Counted from the first letter of the stretch, positions 12,500 through 22,961 are shown. The stretch is DNA of 45,418 bases from Selaginella moellendorffii (GCF_000143415.4 NW_003314269.1:3457887-3503304); one strand, 5' to 3'. Numbers and translations: made by a program. Notes: generated from the sequence alone by a model not told the origin.

Positions 12500-13684
12500 T
12501 CAGCTGCTCCAAAATTTGTCGTCTGGTAAGATATTCTTCTCTTTCATCTTTCGTATCCAGTAGATTACGGACTTTTCACTGTTCCTGTAACTGAGGAAGC
12601 CGTGTTCTTTGCTCTTGTTCATGCAGCTGACTACCTGGAACGGGAAGTTGAGGCACAAATCGACAGCCCACCACGTCTCGTCCTGTACTGCCGTCTCGAG
12701 AAGGCCGTTCTCGACAACGATCTGCTCCCACACGTTTTTCTTATTCTTCAGAAGCTGATCGAGACTGACTGGCTTTCCATCGTACACCGGACACTCAAGC
12801 TTGAACTCCCGAGCCATGACAGCCCAGAGCCTCTCCCAGCTCGTGCAGTCTCCGTCGGCAACGTTAAACGCCTCATTCTTGGCTCTTGGATTCGTCGCAG
12901 CCCACAGCTCCTGCTCCGCAACAAGGTCGGCATCCGAAACGTTCGTAAGCGTCTCCCACGACTGCCGGTTTCCTGGAAAATTAAAGCTGAGCTTCTGGTG
13001 TTTGCAAATAGCAGCATATATGGCCAAGCTGCCAAGAACGTTGGCGTGGTTCCGAGGAGCAAAGCCGAAGATTATGTTAGGCCGGTGGACGGACCACGTT
13101 ATGCCCGACGACGGCGAGCATGCCTCGAACAAGATATCCTCCAGATCGTAGTAGAAGTTTGGAAGGCCGGGGACTCGGGGCAGGTCCTCGTGGAATGGAG
13201 GCCGATAGTGCTTGATGGTGCCGAAGTGAAAATACGGTCCCAGGTAGTGCTTGACACCGGTTTGGAGGCAGACGTGCTTGAGTCTCTTGGCAACTGGTAG
13301 CAGCGTTTGGAGGACAGATCGCAGCATGAAACCATTGGCCTCGCAGTTCTCCTCCTCGGTGCTCTTCTTTTCCCAGGCAACCCAGAATACATGAGTCACT
13401 CCGTCGAGGCTGGAGATCTTGGGTGTGACTTCGGACAGATTCAGCAGGTTACACTGGATATAGTCGACGTCCAGGTGCTCGAACCAGCGGGGCCTGGGCC
13501 GGCGAGCGATGCCGCGGATTCTCCAGGGGGCTCCGGGTGCGTCGGGACGCTGCAAAGCTTCGACCAGGCTATTGCCAACTATGCCGGTCACTCCAACAAT
13601 GAGAGCTTCGTTGTGACCATCGTGTTTGCTGGCGGCCTCCGGGGGCTCTGTTCTAGAGCAGCAGAGAGGAAGCAGTGAGCACAT
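12500..13684 (-). CDS. VEP1/PRISE-type NADPH enone reductase (SDR), copy A
   Basis: A single open exon encodes 394 residues, the usual length for progesterone 5-beta-reductase/iridoid synthase-like (PRISE, VEP1) proteins. These NADPH-dependent short-chain dehydrogenases reduce activated C=C bonds of enones. The N-terminal Rossmann motif is VGVTGIVGNSL with Gly31, Gly34 and Gly37. ARRPRPRW (60-67) supplies the phosphate-binding arginines. THVFWVAW (97-104), QTGVKHYLGP with the catalytic Lys145, NFYYDLEDIL with the catalytic Tyr179, SVHRPNIIFGFAP (198-210), FNVADGDCTSWE and the C-terminal MNKSKEHGF are all present. The residue spacing fits the family's Lys/Tyr active site. No frame damage is seen; this is the likely functional copy of the pair. 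The substrate cannot be told from sequence. Confidence 0.92.
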   Translation of the reverse strand: MCSLLPLCCSRTEPPEAASKHDGHNEALIVGVTGIVGNSLVEALQRPDAPGAPWRIRGIARRPRPRWFEHLDVDYIQCNLLNLSEVTPKISSLDGVTHVFWVAWEKKSTEEENCEANGFMLRSVLQTLLPVAKRLKHVCLQTGVKHYLGPYFHFGTIKHYRPPFHEDLPRVPGLPNFYYDLEDILFEACSPSSGITWSVHRPNIIFGFAPRNHANVLGSLAIYAAICKHQKLSFNFPGNRQSWETLTNVSDADLVAEQELWAATNPRAKNEAFNVADGDCTSWERLWAVMAREFKLECPVYDGKPVSLDQLLKNKKNVWEQIVVENGLLETAVQDETWWAVDLCLNFPFQVVSCMNKSKEHGFLSYRNSEKSVIYWIRKMKEKNILPDDKFWSS

Positions 13685-13730
13685 ATTTACCTTTGCGAGA
13701 GCTGGGCGCGGCCAAGTCTCAAACAGTAAA

Positions 13731-13745
13731 CCTTTTAAATGACTC
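13731..13745 (-). promoter_or_regulatory. TATA-like sequence upstream of PRISE A
   Basis: On the minus strand ATTTAAAAGG lies about 50 bp upstream of the start codon at 13684. The same sequence occurs about 50 bp upstream of copy B (around 19250-19264). The position is close for a TATA box, implying a very short leader, so the call is tentative. Confidence 0.3.
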
Positions 13746-13854
13746 CCCCGGCCGGAGAGATTCCAATTTCCACGTTTCGACTGTTCAAATAGCTAGAACA
13801 GAGGTATCATGAAAGTGATAATGTGGATATAACAAACAACGGTTAAAGCTTTGA

Positions 13855-13912
13855 GTGTAGCTTTGACAAGGCTCTTCTCCTCGAGCTCCTGGGTTCAAAT
13901 CCTATGGGCGCC
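13855..13912 (+). repeat. tRNA-like (B-box) sequence, unit A
   Basis: GGTTCAAATCC at 13892-13902 is a perfect RNA polymerase III B-box. A weak A-box-like TAGCTTTGACAAGG lies about 33 nt upstream, and GGGCGCCA follows. No 5' acceptor strand pairs with the 3' end, so this is not an intact tRNA. It may be a SINE head or a tRNA remnant. The same sequence occurs in unit B at about 19374-19431. Confidence 0.3.
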
Positions 13913-14376
13913 AAAGGAGAATATAATAATAGTATGGTTGAGCTTTGTTTGAAATGCATTCCACGTGATATGGCCAAAGTTCAATTTATATTTATCTATA
14001 ATAATAGCTGAACTTTCTAGGCTGCTGGATCCAGCCAATGGCAGCTGTCCAATGGGGGTATTTCTTTAACCACGTTTTGCTGAAATTTATTACAATAAGG
14101 AGTTGCCAAATTTCTGGGTTGCCGGATTAAGCCAATCACAAGGGTAACTGTAAAAAAGTTACTTCTTTAACCACATGTTTGCATTGACGTTTGCTCTCGG
14201 GAGGAGAAAAAGGCACTATGACACATGTCACATGCAAAGTGTTAACTGTTGAGTGAAGAAAGCATTGTGAAGAATGCATCACCATCGCTGTTCCTGTTGG
14301 GTGATTGCTTGCTAGCTATCTAGGGATGCAACAGCGTGGAGAGCAGGCTGGTCCCAGGGCTACTGATGGCGTGGCC

Positions 14377-14698
14377 GCGCATTTTCTCCATTTCTGATTT
14401 TGGGGGAGTGAGTGACGGGATCATGCTTAACACCAAGGCGTTCTAAAAGGCAATTGAAGGCAATCAATCACATTGGCAGCTTTGGCAAGCTGGGAGGCAT
14501 GATGATCAACTCACCAAATCAATCTCACAAGCCACATGACTCTCTTCTTGGAACAGGACGCCACAATCCTTGCCTCCAAGGTAAGAGAAGAGTTTTAGCA
14601 CGGAAGATAAAAAGTGATTTTTTTATGGATTTCTTCGCTAGGATCCTTAAGATTGGCCCATGCTCGATCCCTTGCCATCATATGGGCGAGGAAGGCTG
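14377..14698 (+). pseudogene. Polygalacturonase (GH28) 5' fragment, unit B
   Basis: Exon-like pieces at 14377-14580 and 14642-14698 are separated by a 61-nt GT-AG intron. They encode FSISDFGGVSDGIMLNTKAF, then after a frame break NHIGSFGKLGGMMIN, then SHKPHDSLLGTG (shifted frame) and DWPMLDPLPSYG. This copy keeps the segment deleted from unit A but has its own stop (CAG to TAA type) and a one-base frame change. Only the first quarter of a polygalacturonase is represented, with no catalytic residues. Confidence 0.72.
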
Positions 14699-15164
14699 AT
14701 TGATTTCATCTGTGGATGCCCAGAAGTACTGTGGGAAGAGGGTGTAATTTCTGAGTTGCAATGAGAGGTGAGGCAACCCATATGTATGGATTTTGGTATA
14801 CAATCGGACCAGCCAACACTAAAAAGTCTGCCATACCATTGTGAGATACCTTTCTCAGGAAGGCCACCACATGATTTTCCTTGATGCTCAAAGGCTCTGT
14901 GAGAATCTGGAAGCAACTTTGTTATGGAACCTTGTGCAAGAATTCCCCGCCATGGCCAGTGTTTCAACAATTTCTAAATGTGTGGCCTTTTTGATGCATT
15001 CGAAAGTAAGAGCTACAATTGTAGTGGACAGTGGCAACATAATTTCAATGAAGAATAGTACTGCTGCTTTGTTAGTTGGCCTTGTGAATGTCTGCAATTT
15101 AGTCTTTTTGCTTTGCTCTCCAGTCAATGGAACGAAGTGATCTGCAATCCCAAAACTCATTTTG
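14699..15164. other. Unassigned low-copy sequence (unit B)
   Basis: Counterpart of 8903-9374. A plus-strand frame of 99 codons (14841-15140) and a minus-strand frame of 112 codons overlap. Neither is conserved intact in unit A or resembles a family I know. Confidence 0.35.
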
Positions 15165-16337
15165 TTGAGCTGATAAATTATGTATGTCTTTGGTGGCATC
15201 ATTAGATCAAAATCCAAAACTGGCAAATATGTAAATTTTGTTTAACAGGTTGCCGAGTAAATATACTTTATTATTTTTATTTCTTAATGAATAAAATAAT
15301 CAGCATTATCTAAACTTATTCTGTTTTATAAAGTATTATAATATTTGAATAGTTTAGGTCAAAATTAACTTTTATATTTAATTTTAACAGTATTTAAAAA
15401 TATAATAAGAAAATAATATTCTGTACATATGGCTTATCTAAATATCATTAAAACATATAAAAATTAACAATAAGTAATGGTATATCAAATGTGGGTTCAC
15501 TTAGTTTTATGAATGTGTAAGACCATGATTAAAGTTTCAAGTGTTAATACAAAAATATTTAACAACTTTAACAATAAGAGTATAAATTATATTTGTTACT
15601 ATACTAGCTATTTACAATCTAACTTATTATCAACAAAACTATGATAATGTATTCAGTATTTTATTAAACTATAATATTTTAAAAATTTTTTACTAACTGC
15701 AAATATAGTTTATAATTTATAGTTTCTATAACATATATATTTAAAAATAATTATTTTTTGATTGGATTTGGGTAGTAATATATTAATGTTTCTAAAAACT
15801 TATTATTTTATATTCTAAGTAAAATATATAATTAATTAATGTCTTGCAGTGGGTGTTAAACCCATATATGCGAAAGGAAATTAATTCATGAGATCCCCTT
15901 CTGGGATGTACCATAGATTGATCTTGATTTTCTGAGAAGGGTTTGAGTATTAGTATACTTTTTAGGACCTAAAAAATGAAAAAAAATTTATATATAATAT
16001 ATTTCTAATAATAGAAAAATCATTTTTATATTTTTCTTTGTCAGGTATTTCTCTAAATATATTCATATTTCCAAAGAATAATTTGTATATTATATTTTTG
16101 TTAATGAATATTTATTCTTACTTATGCCTAGAAATATATTTTGTTCTAAATATTTATATTATCAAGTTTACAAGAATTGATTTTTGTATTCATCTAGCAC
16201 TTTCTAGGCATAATTCCCTCAATCAAAGTGGAATACAATATTTATTATTTTAATACTATTCCAATTTAGTTTTTAATATATTAAAAAATCAAAACAATAT
16301 TTTTCTAAGTACACAGCATATGCTGGGCAAATACTAA
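15165..16337 (+). repeat. AT-rich dispersed repeat, copy 2
   Basis: Copy of 9375-10773 with several deletions. The palindrome CAGCATATGCTG is at 16314-16325 and the element would end in CTAA at 16334-16337, followed by T. It contains no coding frame. Confidence 0.6.
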
Positions 16338-16384
16338 TTTTTCTCAAGGGAAGTTGCAGGGAAGCCAATTACATATCGAAAAAC

Positions 16385-17881
16385 ATGTCGCTGAAAGGGT
16401 TGATGAAGAACAGCTCCCGCACCAACGAAAGCGAGAGAAATGAGGTAGCTCTAAGGAAGAGCACTGTTGGAAGTCCGAGCCGGCCAAAGTTTGTGAAGCC
16501 ATATTCAGGTGCAGATGTCTGCGAAGTTTCTTCGTCAGCAGTAAGTCTGAAAGATTTAAGTTGGTGTTCTAACTTTTGCTTAGCAGAATTCAACGTTAGG
16601 AAACTCGAGCGTTGATCCTCATGTCACTTTTGGAAAGGGCCATTCAAGATCTAAAAGCTGGAGTTGCTCAGCGTAAGGAAGTTATATATTTGGTGATGAT
16701 TTCTAACGTGGCTCTTTGTACTAGTGCATCCGATTCCAGATGTTCTAGAGCCAAATGCCACTGGAAAAGTAAGGCGTTTGCCAAGGGAAATAAAGGCCAA
16801 AATAGCGAAAGTTGCTAGACTTGCGGTATGCAGTAAAGATATTTACGAACCGATTCTGAGTCCGTTGTGCTTTTGTAGGCGAGGCAAGGAAAAGTTCCTG
16901 ACGAGCTTATCGATTGTTTGATGAGCATACTTGGTCATCTGATGCAGTTGAAGACACTGGTACTTTTCTCCACCCTGTTGTTTACTAGAATGTTGTTTTT
17001 CTTCTTTACATCTGTAGAGAAATTTGAAGGAGATGGCTTAGTCGCTAAGCAAGAAAAGGAACATCGTTTGTCGCATATGAAGCGTGACTTGACAGAAATT
17101 GTTCGCTCAAGGGTACAATCGATACAGGCAAAGGTATAATAATGTTATTAATTGTTGAAAAACTGTCAGGCTGAAGAAGGATTCTCCAACGACGTTCAAG
17201 GAGTTGGTGAAAAGAACTACAAATGGGACCAAGCTACAGAAGACTGGATCTGCGAACTCTATGATCAGTACCTAGGTTTACTTGCATTGCAACGTTTGAA
17301 GGTGTTAAGTGTTATTCCTCTGCAGGGAACTGATGAGTACTCAAAGTCGCAAGCTCTATATGGAGGTTTATTGTGTCCAAATTTCTCCACCCTACTATAT
17401 TCTTGAATTTTTTTTTAATTTTATTTTTCCAGCTGGCTGATCTATGGCCTGAGGGCTGGATGGACAAGGACGGGATCAAGAATGCTGTTTACAGAGCGAA
17501 AGAAAGGAGAAAAGCTTTGCAGAAACAAGTAAGCGTTTTCTACTATGTACTTTTGCGTTGATTTACAGCACCGTTCCGTGCAGAGTTTAAACGAATCGGC
17601 CTTTGGCGTTGGCGCCAAACATTAACGGGACAATTTCCAACCGGGATTTACCTTCTAGTGCTGTTCAAGCTGGGAAGCCTGCTGTTATCTGGAAGCAAAT
17701 GCAGCGCCTGGACAAGCACGACGATTTCAAGGATAAGAAGTGGGTGGAGGAGTCCATCGATACCGATCCGAGCACGTTGGCTTTACTCAAGTTCAAGAAG
17801 CAGACCAAGCCTGTGGGAACTTCGATCGGTGGAGTCAGTCTTTCTAGACAGACCGTCCTGATCCGTCACTTACAGGTGTAA
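16385..17881 (+). pseudogene. Ubinuclein (HIRA complex subunit) pseudogene, unit B
   Basis: The exon order is as in unit A, with the same motifs and GT-AG borders. It retains pieces broken in unit A: the intact block encoding KWDQATEDWICELYDQYLG, a small exon near 17327-17364 (GTDEYSKSQALYG), and the donor after the AGVAQ segment. It has its own lesions: a 20-nt deletion near 16620, a 10-nt deletion near 17033 producing a stop, and a deletion of about 47 nt at 17599 that shifts the frame in the last exon. The N-terminal HUN region is absent. It is not expected to make ubinuclein. Confidence 0.8.
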
Positions 17882-18102
17882 GGTAAGCAGGATTTGGAAA
17901 GTTAGATAGCGAAGGACAGCTGGATTCTTCGGATTTTTTGTTCTCTTAAAGTTTGGAAGGGTGGAGAAGGGAAGCACGTAATTGCTATTAGATGGGCCAG
18001 AGCATTCGGACCGCACGAGCAACGACTCAGCTGCTCCAAAATTTGTCGTCTGGTAAGATATTCTTCTCTTTCATCTTTCGTATCCAGTAGATTACGGACT
18101 TT

Positions 18103-19203
18103 TCACTGTTCCTGTAAGCCGTGTTCTTTGCTCTTGTTCATGCAGCTGACTACCTGGAACGGGAAGTTGAGACACAAATCGACAGCCCACCACGTCTCGT
18201 CCTGTACTGCCGTCTCGAGAAGGCCGTTCTCGACAACGATCTGCTCCCACACGTTTTTCTTATTCTTCAGAAGCTGTTCGAGACTGACTGGCTTTCCATC
18301 GTACACCGGACACTCAAGCTTGAACTCCCGAGCCATGACAGCCCAAAGCCTCTCCCAGCTCGTGCAGTCTCCGTCGGCAACGTTAAACGCTTCATTCTTG
18401 GCGCTTGGATTCGTCGCAGCCCACAGCTCCTGCTCCGCAACAAGGTCGGCATCCGAAACGTTCGTAAGCGTCTCCCACGACTGCCGGTTTCCTGGAAAAT
18501 TAAAGCTGAGCTTCTGGTGTTTGCAAATAGCAGCATATATGGCCAAGCTGCCAAGAACGTTGGCGTGGTTCCGAGGAGCAAAGCCGAAGATTATGTTAGG
18601 CCGGTGGACGGACCACGTTATGCCCGACGACGGCGAGCATGCCTCGAACAAGATATCCTCCAGAGTGTAGTAGAAGTTTGGAAGGCCGGGGACTCGGGGC
18701 AGGTCCTCGCGGAATGGAGGCCGATAGTGCTTGATGGTGCCGAAGTGAAAATACGGTCCCAGGTAGTGCTTGACACCGGTTTGGAGGCAGACGTGCTTGA
18801 GTCTCTTGGCAACTGGTAGCAGCGTTTGGAGGACAGATCGCAGCATGAAACCATTGGCCTCGCAGTTCTCCTCCTCGGTGCTCTTCTTTTCCCAGGCAAC
18901 CCAGAATACATGAGTCACTCCGTCGAGGCTGGAGAGCTTGGGTGTGACTTCGGACAGATTCAGCAGGTTACACTGGATATAGTCGACGTCCGGGTGCTCG
19001 AACCAGCGGGGCCTGGGCCGGCGAGCGATGCCGCGGATTCTCCAGGGGGCTCCGGGTGCGTCGGGACGCTGCAAAGCTTCGACCAGGCTATTGCCAACTA
19101 TGCCGGTCACTCCAACAATGAGAGCTTCGTTGTGACCATCGTGTTTGCTGGCGGCCTCCGGGGGCTCTGTTCTAGAGCAGCAGAGAGGAAGCAGTGAGCA
19201 CAT
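18103..19203 (-). CDS. VEP1/PRISE-type enone reductase, copy B, C-terminally truncated
   Basis: This 366-codon frame is nearly identical to copy A through residue 362 (MNKSKEHG). There an 8-nt deletion at about 18116 shifts the frame, replacing the last 32 residues by four. The cofactor motif (Gly31/34/37), Arg61-Arg62, Lys145 and Tyr179 are all kept. Differences from copy A by eye are L71P, I90L, H165R, D180T, R267S and D309E. D180T is striking because it lies directly beside the catalytic tyrosine. The lost tail packs at the end of the family fold, so stability may suffer; activity is uncertain. Promoter and leader are almost unchanged, so the copy may still be transcribed. It could be called a young pseudogene. 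Confidence 0.82.
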   Translation of the reverse strand: MCSLLPLCCSRTEPPEAASKHDGHNEALIVGVTGIVGNSLVEALQRPDAPGAPWRIRGIARRPRPRWFEHPDVDYIQCNLLNLSEVTPKLSSLDGVTHVFWVAWEKKSTEEENCEANGFMLRSVLQTLLPVAKRLKHVCLQTGVKHYLGPYFHFGTIKHYRPPFREDLPRVPGLPNFYYTLEDILFEACSPSSGITWSVHRPNIIFGFAPRNHANVLGSLAIYAAICKHQKLSFNFPGNRQSWETLTNVSDADLVAEQELWAATNPSAKNEAFNVADGDCTSWERLWAVMAREFKLECPVYDGKPVSLEQLLKNKKNVWEQIVVENGLLETAVQDETWWAVDLCLNFPFQVVSCMNKSKEHGLQEQ

Positions 19204-19373
19204 ATTTACCTTTGCGAGAGCTGGGCGCGGCCAAGTCTCAAACAGTAAACCTTTTAAATGACTCCCCCGACCGGAGAGATTCCAATTTCCACGTTTCGAC
19301 TGTTCAAATAGCTAGAACAGAGGTATCATGAAAGTGATAATGTGGATATAACAAACAATGGTTAAAGCTTTGA

Positions 19374-19431
19374 GTGTAGCTTTGACAAGGCTCTTCTCCT
19401 CGAGCTCTTGGGTTCAAATCCTATGGGCGCC
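19374..19431 (+). repeat. tRNA-like (B-box) sequence, unit B
   Basis: GGTTCAAATCC at 19411-19421 with the same flanks as in unit A. It duplicated with the unit and is not an independent insertion. Confidence 0.3.
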
Positions 19432-19487
19432 AAAGGAGAACATAATAATAGTATGGTTGAGCTTTGTTTGAAATGCATTCCAAGTGA

Positions 19488-21534
19488 TCTCAAACAAGCT
19501 GGCATCATTTGTCGATGGTATTGAGATAGGGGGAAGTGGCTTGCCACAAACTGTATGGAAGAAAATGGAGCAACTAAACTAAATCCCCTTTTGAATCTGA
19601 TGGGCCACCAGTGAGAAAATGGCTCAATATGTTATCTTAGACTCCATTGACTTTGGATGGATCTTGACACTTTGCTTGACGAAAACAAGCAAATTTGAGC
19701 ATGTTCCAAATAGTATATAAATAGATATTGCCTTGACTGATATACATTAATAATGGAAAATAGAAGTGCTAATGTGCCAATTACATCCAAGTTTGTGGTA
19801 AGTGATTTATATAGAAAATATTAAATATAAGTACTCTAAAAAAAATAATGATCAAAAAAGTTCCACTACTACCTCTCCATGGTCAACATGAATCTGACAA
19901 TTGTGGTGGGAAATTACTACCTCTCCGGTCAACATGGATGGTGGGAATCTATCAGCTCATGGGACTGAAACATTGGCAATACAAAACAGGCCAGCACCAC
20001 CCTGTTTTCAACATGGATCAGACAATTTGGGTGGGAATCTTTCAACTCATGGGCTGGTTGGTGTTCCATTAGGCTAGGTTGAAATTACACGGATCTTCAG
20101 CACCCGTTTACACTGTTTTGTACGTGTTCTGTGCTCCTTTATAACACACATGAATTAGGAGCATAAATTTGGCTTATAAGCCTCCTGTCTTGTACACTTT
20201 TCACTTAAGACATTGTTTGGCTTTATTATGTCACTCCTAGGTAGCGGCTGCAAGGCAATCGATCAATCTAGAAAATGTCTCACTATGATTAAAATCTCAC
20301 AACCTGACCAGAGTGGCTTTGTGAGTATGGCCCGACATCAATGTGATTGAGTGGAGGTTCGCTTTGAGGCAAGTATCATGTGTGTCAGGCCATAGCGGGT
20401 GGCTCAAGGTCTCATAGGGTCACCTAGGAAGTTGACGACTCATGAGCTTTGCCAATGCATCATGTGTAGGTTTAGCTTTAATTCACGGAGTTGTGCTAAC
20501 TCATGTTTACATTTGTTTAGTTCCTAGGGATGATAGGTCTACCAGTTACTCAAAATAGTGTTAAATGGAATATAGTTTCAACATTTCAATGGTCTAGCTA
20601 ATAACACAATAATGCTAATCCCAATCTATATGGACAAAATAGGATTGACACCTCAAGGAATTAATAGGAGTATTTCCATTAATGGTGATAATGGTGACAA
20701 AAGTGTAATATAGAGATTGTTGTAGTGAAATCATGTAGTCCACAATCTCATATGCTAATTATTATGCACATATTTTTGTCTTTTATGCTTCCCATCTCCT
20801 CAAACTCTAGATATATATTTTAAATAGATGATATTTATAACAATTTGGACCTGAAGTGCATAAATATTTATTGCCTTGAAATATACAGAAAAATATTTCC
20901 ACTTGCTTTTGTTAATATGTAGGATTTGTTTCATTGATTAGAGAGAAGTTTAATATGTGAAGACTGTAATTTGTGGTATACTTCTACATACCCAGAACAA
21001 TTATGAATTTAAGACCAACGGTGTGTGTTCTAATAATTTTTTTTAAATAATAGAAACTATGATATTTTTCATGAATGATATAAAAATACATTTTTTATTA
21101 AACAAAGTGTTGACCATGACTACACCTATTTTCTGGGCACTGAGATCGCTCGAGCAGCAGCAGAAGCCCAAGGCCACAAGGAAGGTCTGGCAACTAGAGC
21201 AGGATTGATCATCCCCCTGGCGGTGGAGTGCAAGTTCCATGGCAGATCAACATGTTTGAGGATTGTGAGAGGTAGAACTTTGTGTGGCCGATGCCACCAG
21301 ACAATTGAAGATCACATGTTTTCTTCTCACACAGTATTTCTTGACAGGAACAGAAATAATGCAAGCAGTGAATGCTCAATTGTTATTTAGAGCTTGCTGG
21401 AAGGCATTTGAACGCTTGATCAGGTTATTTGAGTCTTACGGTAAGTCTCTCCCCAAGGGAGAGACTGCTACTTGGACAGTGACAAGCTCATAGTGCTGGA
21501 TCTTGAGGTTGAGACCCTGGCAAGGAGATGAGGA
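19488..21534. other. Unassigned region with a short imperfect tandem repeat
   Basis: No complete gene is recognised. At about 19880-20060 segments containing TCAACATGGAT and GTGGGAATCT-x-TCAxCTCATGGG are repeated imperfectly two to three times, which creates a 74-codon frame that I regard as chance. A GC-richer patch at 21130-21500 has exon-like composition and frames of 61-69 codons, without a family match. Confidence 0.4.
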
Positions 21535-21660
21535 AGTGAGCAATGGGATCACGCTTAACACCAAGGCATTCCAGAAGGTGATCAATCACATTGGCAGCTT
21601 TGGTGAGCTGGGAGGCATGACCCTTTAAGTGCCGCAAGGCAAATGGCTCATGCCGAATTG
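21535..21660 (+). pseudogene. Polygalacturonase (GH28) fragment, third copy
   Basis: One frame encodes NGITLNTKAFQKVINHIGSF followed by GELGGMTL, a stop, then VPQGKW. This is the same conserved N-terminal stretch of GH28 pectinases as in the two duplicated units, here with less damage but truncated on both sides. It lies outside the tandem duplication, so a polygalacturonase-like sequence was scattered more than once. Confidence 0.7.
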
Positions 21661-22010
21661 GCCAAAGAACAAACATCTATCTCACCTACAAGCTTGGGAG
21701 CTTTGTCGCTCATTTCTTCGTCACCACTATTATCATCACTACTGCTTGAATTGATTGGATAATTCTGTGTGGTACAAATATAAGGGATTGATAAAATGAA
21801 TTGAAATACACACTTATTTTCAATAATTTTGGCAATGCCTGGTATAGAGGCTACTCCTCCAACATGTAAGGTGACTAACTCATGCTCGATTAGAAAAGAA
21901 AAAAGAAGGCTTATTAGGAGGATACTTGAGAAAAACTTCATTTTTAAGTCCAAGCAACCTATAAAATACTGGCAATGCTTAATGCGACTGAAGACTATGA
22001 CTATAGTTAC

Positions 22011-22961
22011 TGTAAGGAACTAACTCCCTGAGGTGTCGTAGGCTAAAGGATCTCCGAAAGCATGACCAAAATGATAAAGAGTTCATCGGATGGGACCGAG
22101 TCTGAGATCGAGTCCATGACCGACTCGGAGACCGAGTTCAAAATAGAGTCCGGAATTGAGTCCGAGGCCGACTCGGAGACCGAGTTCGAGACCGAGTTCG
22201 AGACGGAGTCTGAGATCCAAAATCGAGTCCGAGACCGAATCCGAGGTCAAGTCCAAGGTCGGGTCCGAGATCGGGTCCAAGATCGAGTCCGAGATCGAGT
22301 TCGAGACCAAATCCAAAGTCGGATCCAAGATCAAGTCCGAGATCGAGCCAGAGACTGAGTCCGAGTACTAATATGGGTCAAGGGGTGAAAGCCCAAAGCG
22401 TGCGTCTCCCCGGGGGGGTGGGGGGGGGGCTGCAGGGGGTTCCAAAAGTATAGTAGGGATAGTGAGGTCCAAGAACTAGTTTTGAAGGAACTCTTCAGTG
22501 GGGCTTCCAAACTGACTTGAGGTTGGGACTGGGACTGAGGGGCTTTGGGTGGGAGTGAGCATGGACTTGGTTGGTGCCGGAGGGGCTATCCAAGGAAGTG
22601 CTCAAGAGCAGCTCCCACTCTCGAAAGGGAAACCGACTATGGTGCTCCCAGCTCATGTGGAGTGGTGCCCCACTTGAGTACCATGCAATTCATTGGTCCT
22701 CGCCCTTCCTAAGGGCTTGGACCTTCCCTTCGGGATGAAAGTGGGGGGGTAGAGGTACCCATACCGGGCCGTTAGGCCACGGTGTTTTGCCCTGGCGTCC
22801 CGAAGCAAATGTTGCACGCGAAACTTGGGATTTAGAGGGTCCCATGATCAAGTCTTGTGGTACCAAGGGGTGTTAGGAACCTGGAAGCTTGGTATGCTTG
22901 GCTGCTTGTGCTTGTGAGGAGTGTAGCCGAACCTTAAGTCCAGTCTAACCCGGGGAGGGGG
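22011..22961 (+). mobile_element. Chromovirus-type LTR, left copy (about 951 bp)
   Basis: This is a direct repeat of 24327-25242. Both begin TGTAAGGAAC and lose similarity just after CCCGGGGAGGGGG. Shared parts, in order, are the GAGTCC-type microsatellite, a core TGAAAGCCCAAAGC (22386-22399), a G-rich tract, GTATAGTAGGGATAGT, and a long unique tail. The core also occurs in other LTR-like segments of the window (37708, 45091). The 3' terminus does not show a clear CA, so the end is approximate. Confidence 0.7.
22086..22375 (+). repeat. GAGTCC/GAGATC microsatellite array in the left LTR
   Basis: About 290 bp of imperfect 6- and 12-nt units (GAGTCC, GAGATC, GAGACC, GAGTTC). Frames read Glu/Ser/Thr/Ile repeats on one strand and Asp/Ser/Leu/Pro repeats on the other; these are repeat artefacts, not proteins. 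Confidence 0.85.

Larger units (their letters stand above)
8245..13975 (+). repeat. Tandem segmental duplication, unit A
   Basis: This unit matches 14020-19487 in the same order and orientation: CCAAT-rich leader, polygalacturonase fragment, AT-rich repeat, ubinuclein pseudogene, VEP1/PRISE gene and its upstream region. Homology begins near the GCTGGATCCAGCCAATGG motif (8258 here) and fades shortly after ATGCATTCCA at the right end. The ubinuclein-PRISE half is nearly identical between copies, whereas the first half carries many indels. Boundaries are good to about 20 bp. Confidence 0.85.
14020..19487 (+). repeat. Tandem segmental duplication, unit B
   Basis: This is the second copy of the 8245-13975 unit, about 0.3 kb shorter because of several deletions. 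It follows unit A directly after about 45 bp of AT-rich sequence. At its right end, similarity to unit A stops just after ATGCATTCCA, where the flanks differ, which marks the duplication breakpoint. Confidence 0.85.

Noticed and set aside
12602-13300. 232-codon plus-strand frame (and its copy at 18121-18819)
   Set aside because: Opposite-strand shadow of the PRISE gene. It is preserved in both units only because the DNA is nearly identical.
13855-13912. Functional tRNA gene upstream of PRISE A
   Set aside because: Only a B-box and a poor A-box; no cloverleaf can be formed.
22062-22371. Glu/Ser/Arg/Asp-rich repeat proteins (also at 24378-24793)
   Set aside because: Translations of the LTR microsatellite; open in several frames on both strands, as expected of a repeat without stops.
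22086-22375. CRISPR-like array
   Set aside because: Units are 6-12 nt without unique spacers, and the genome is a plant nuclear genome.
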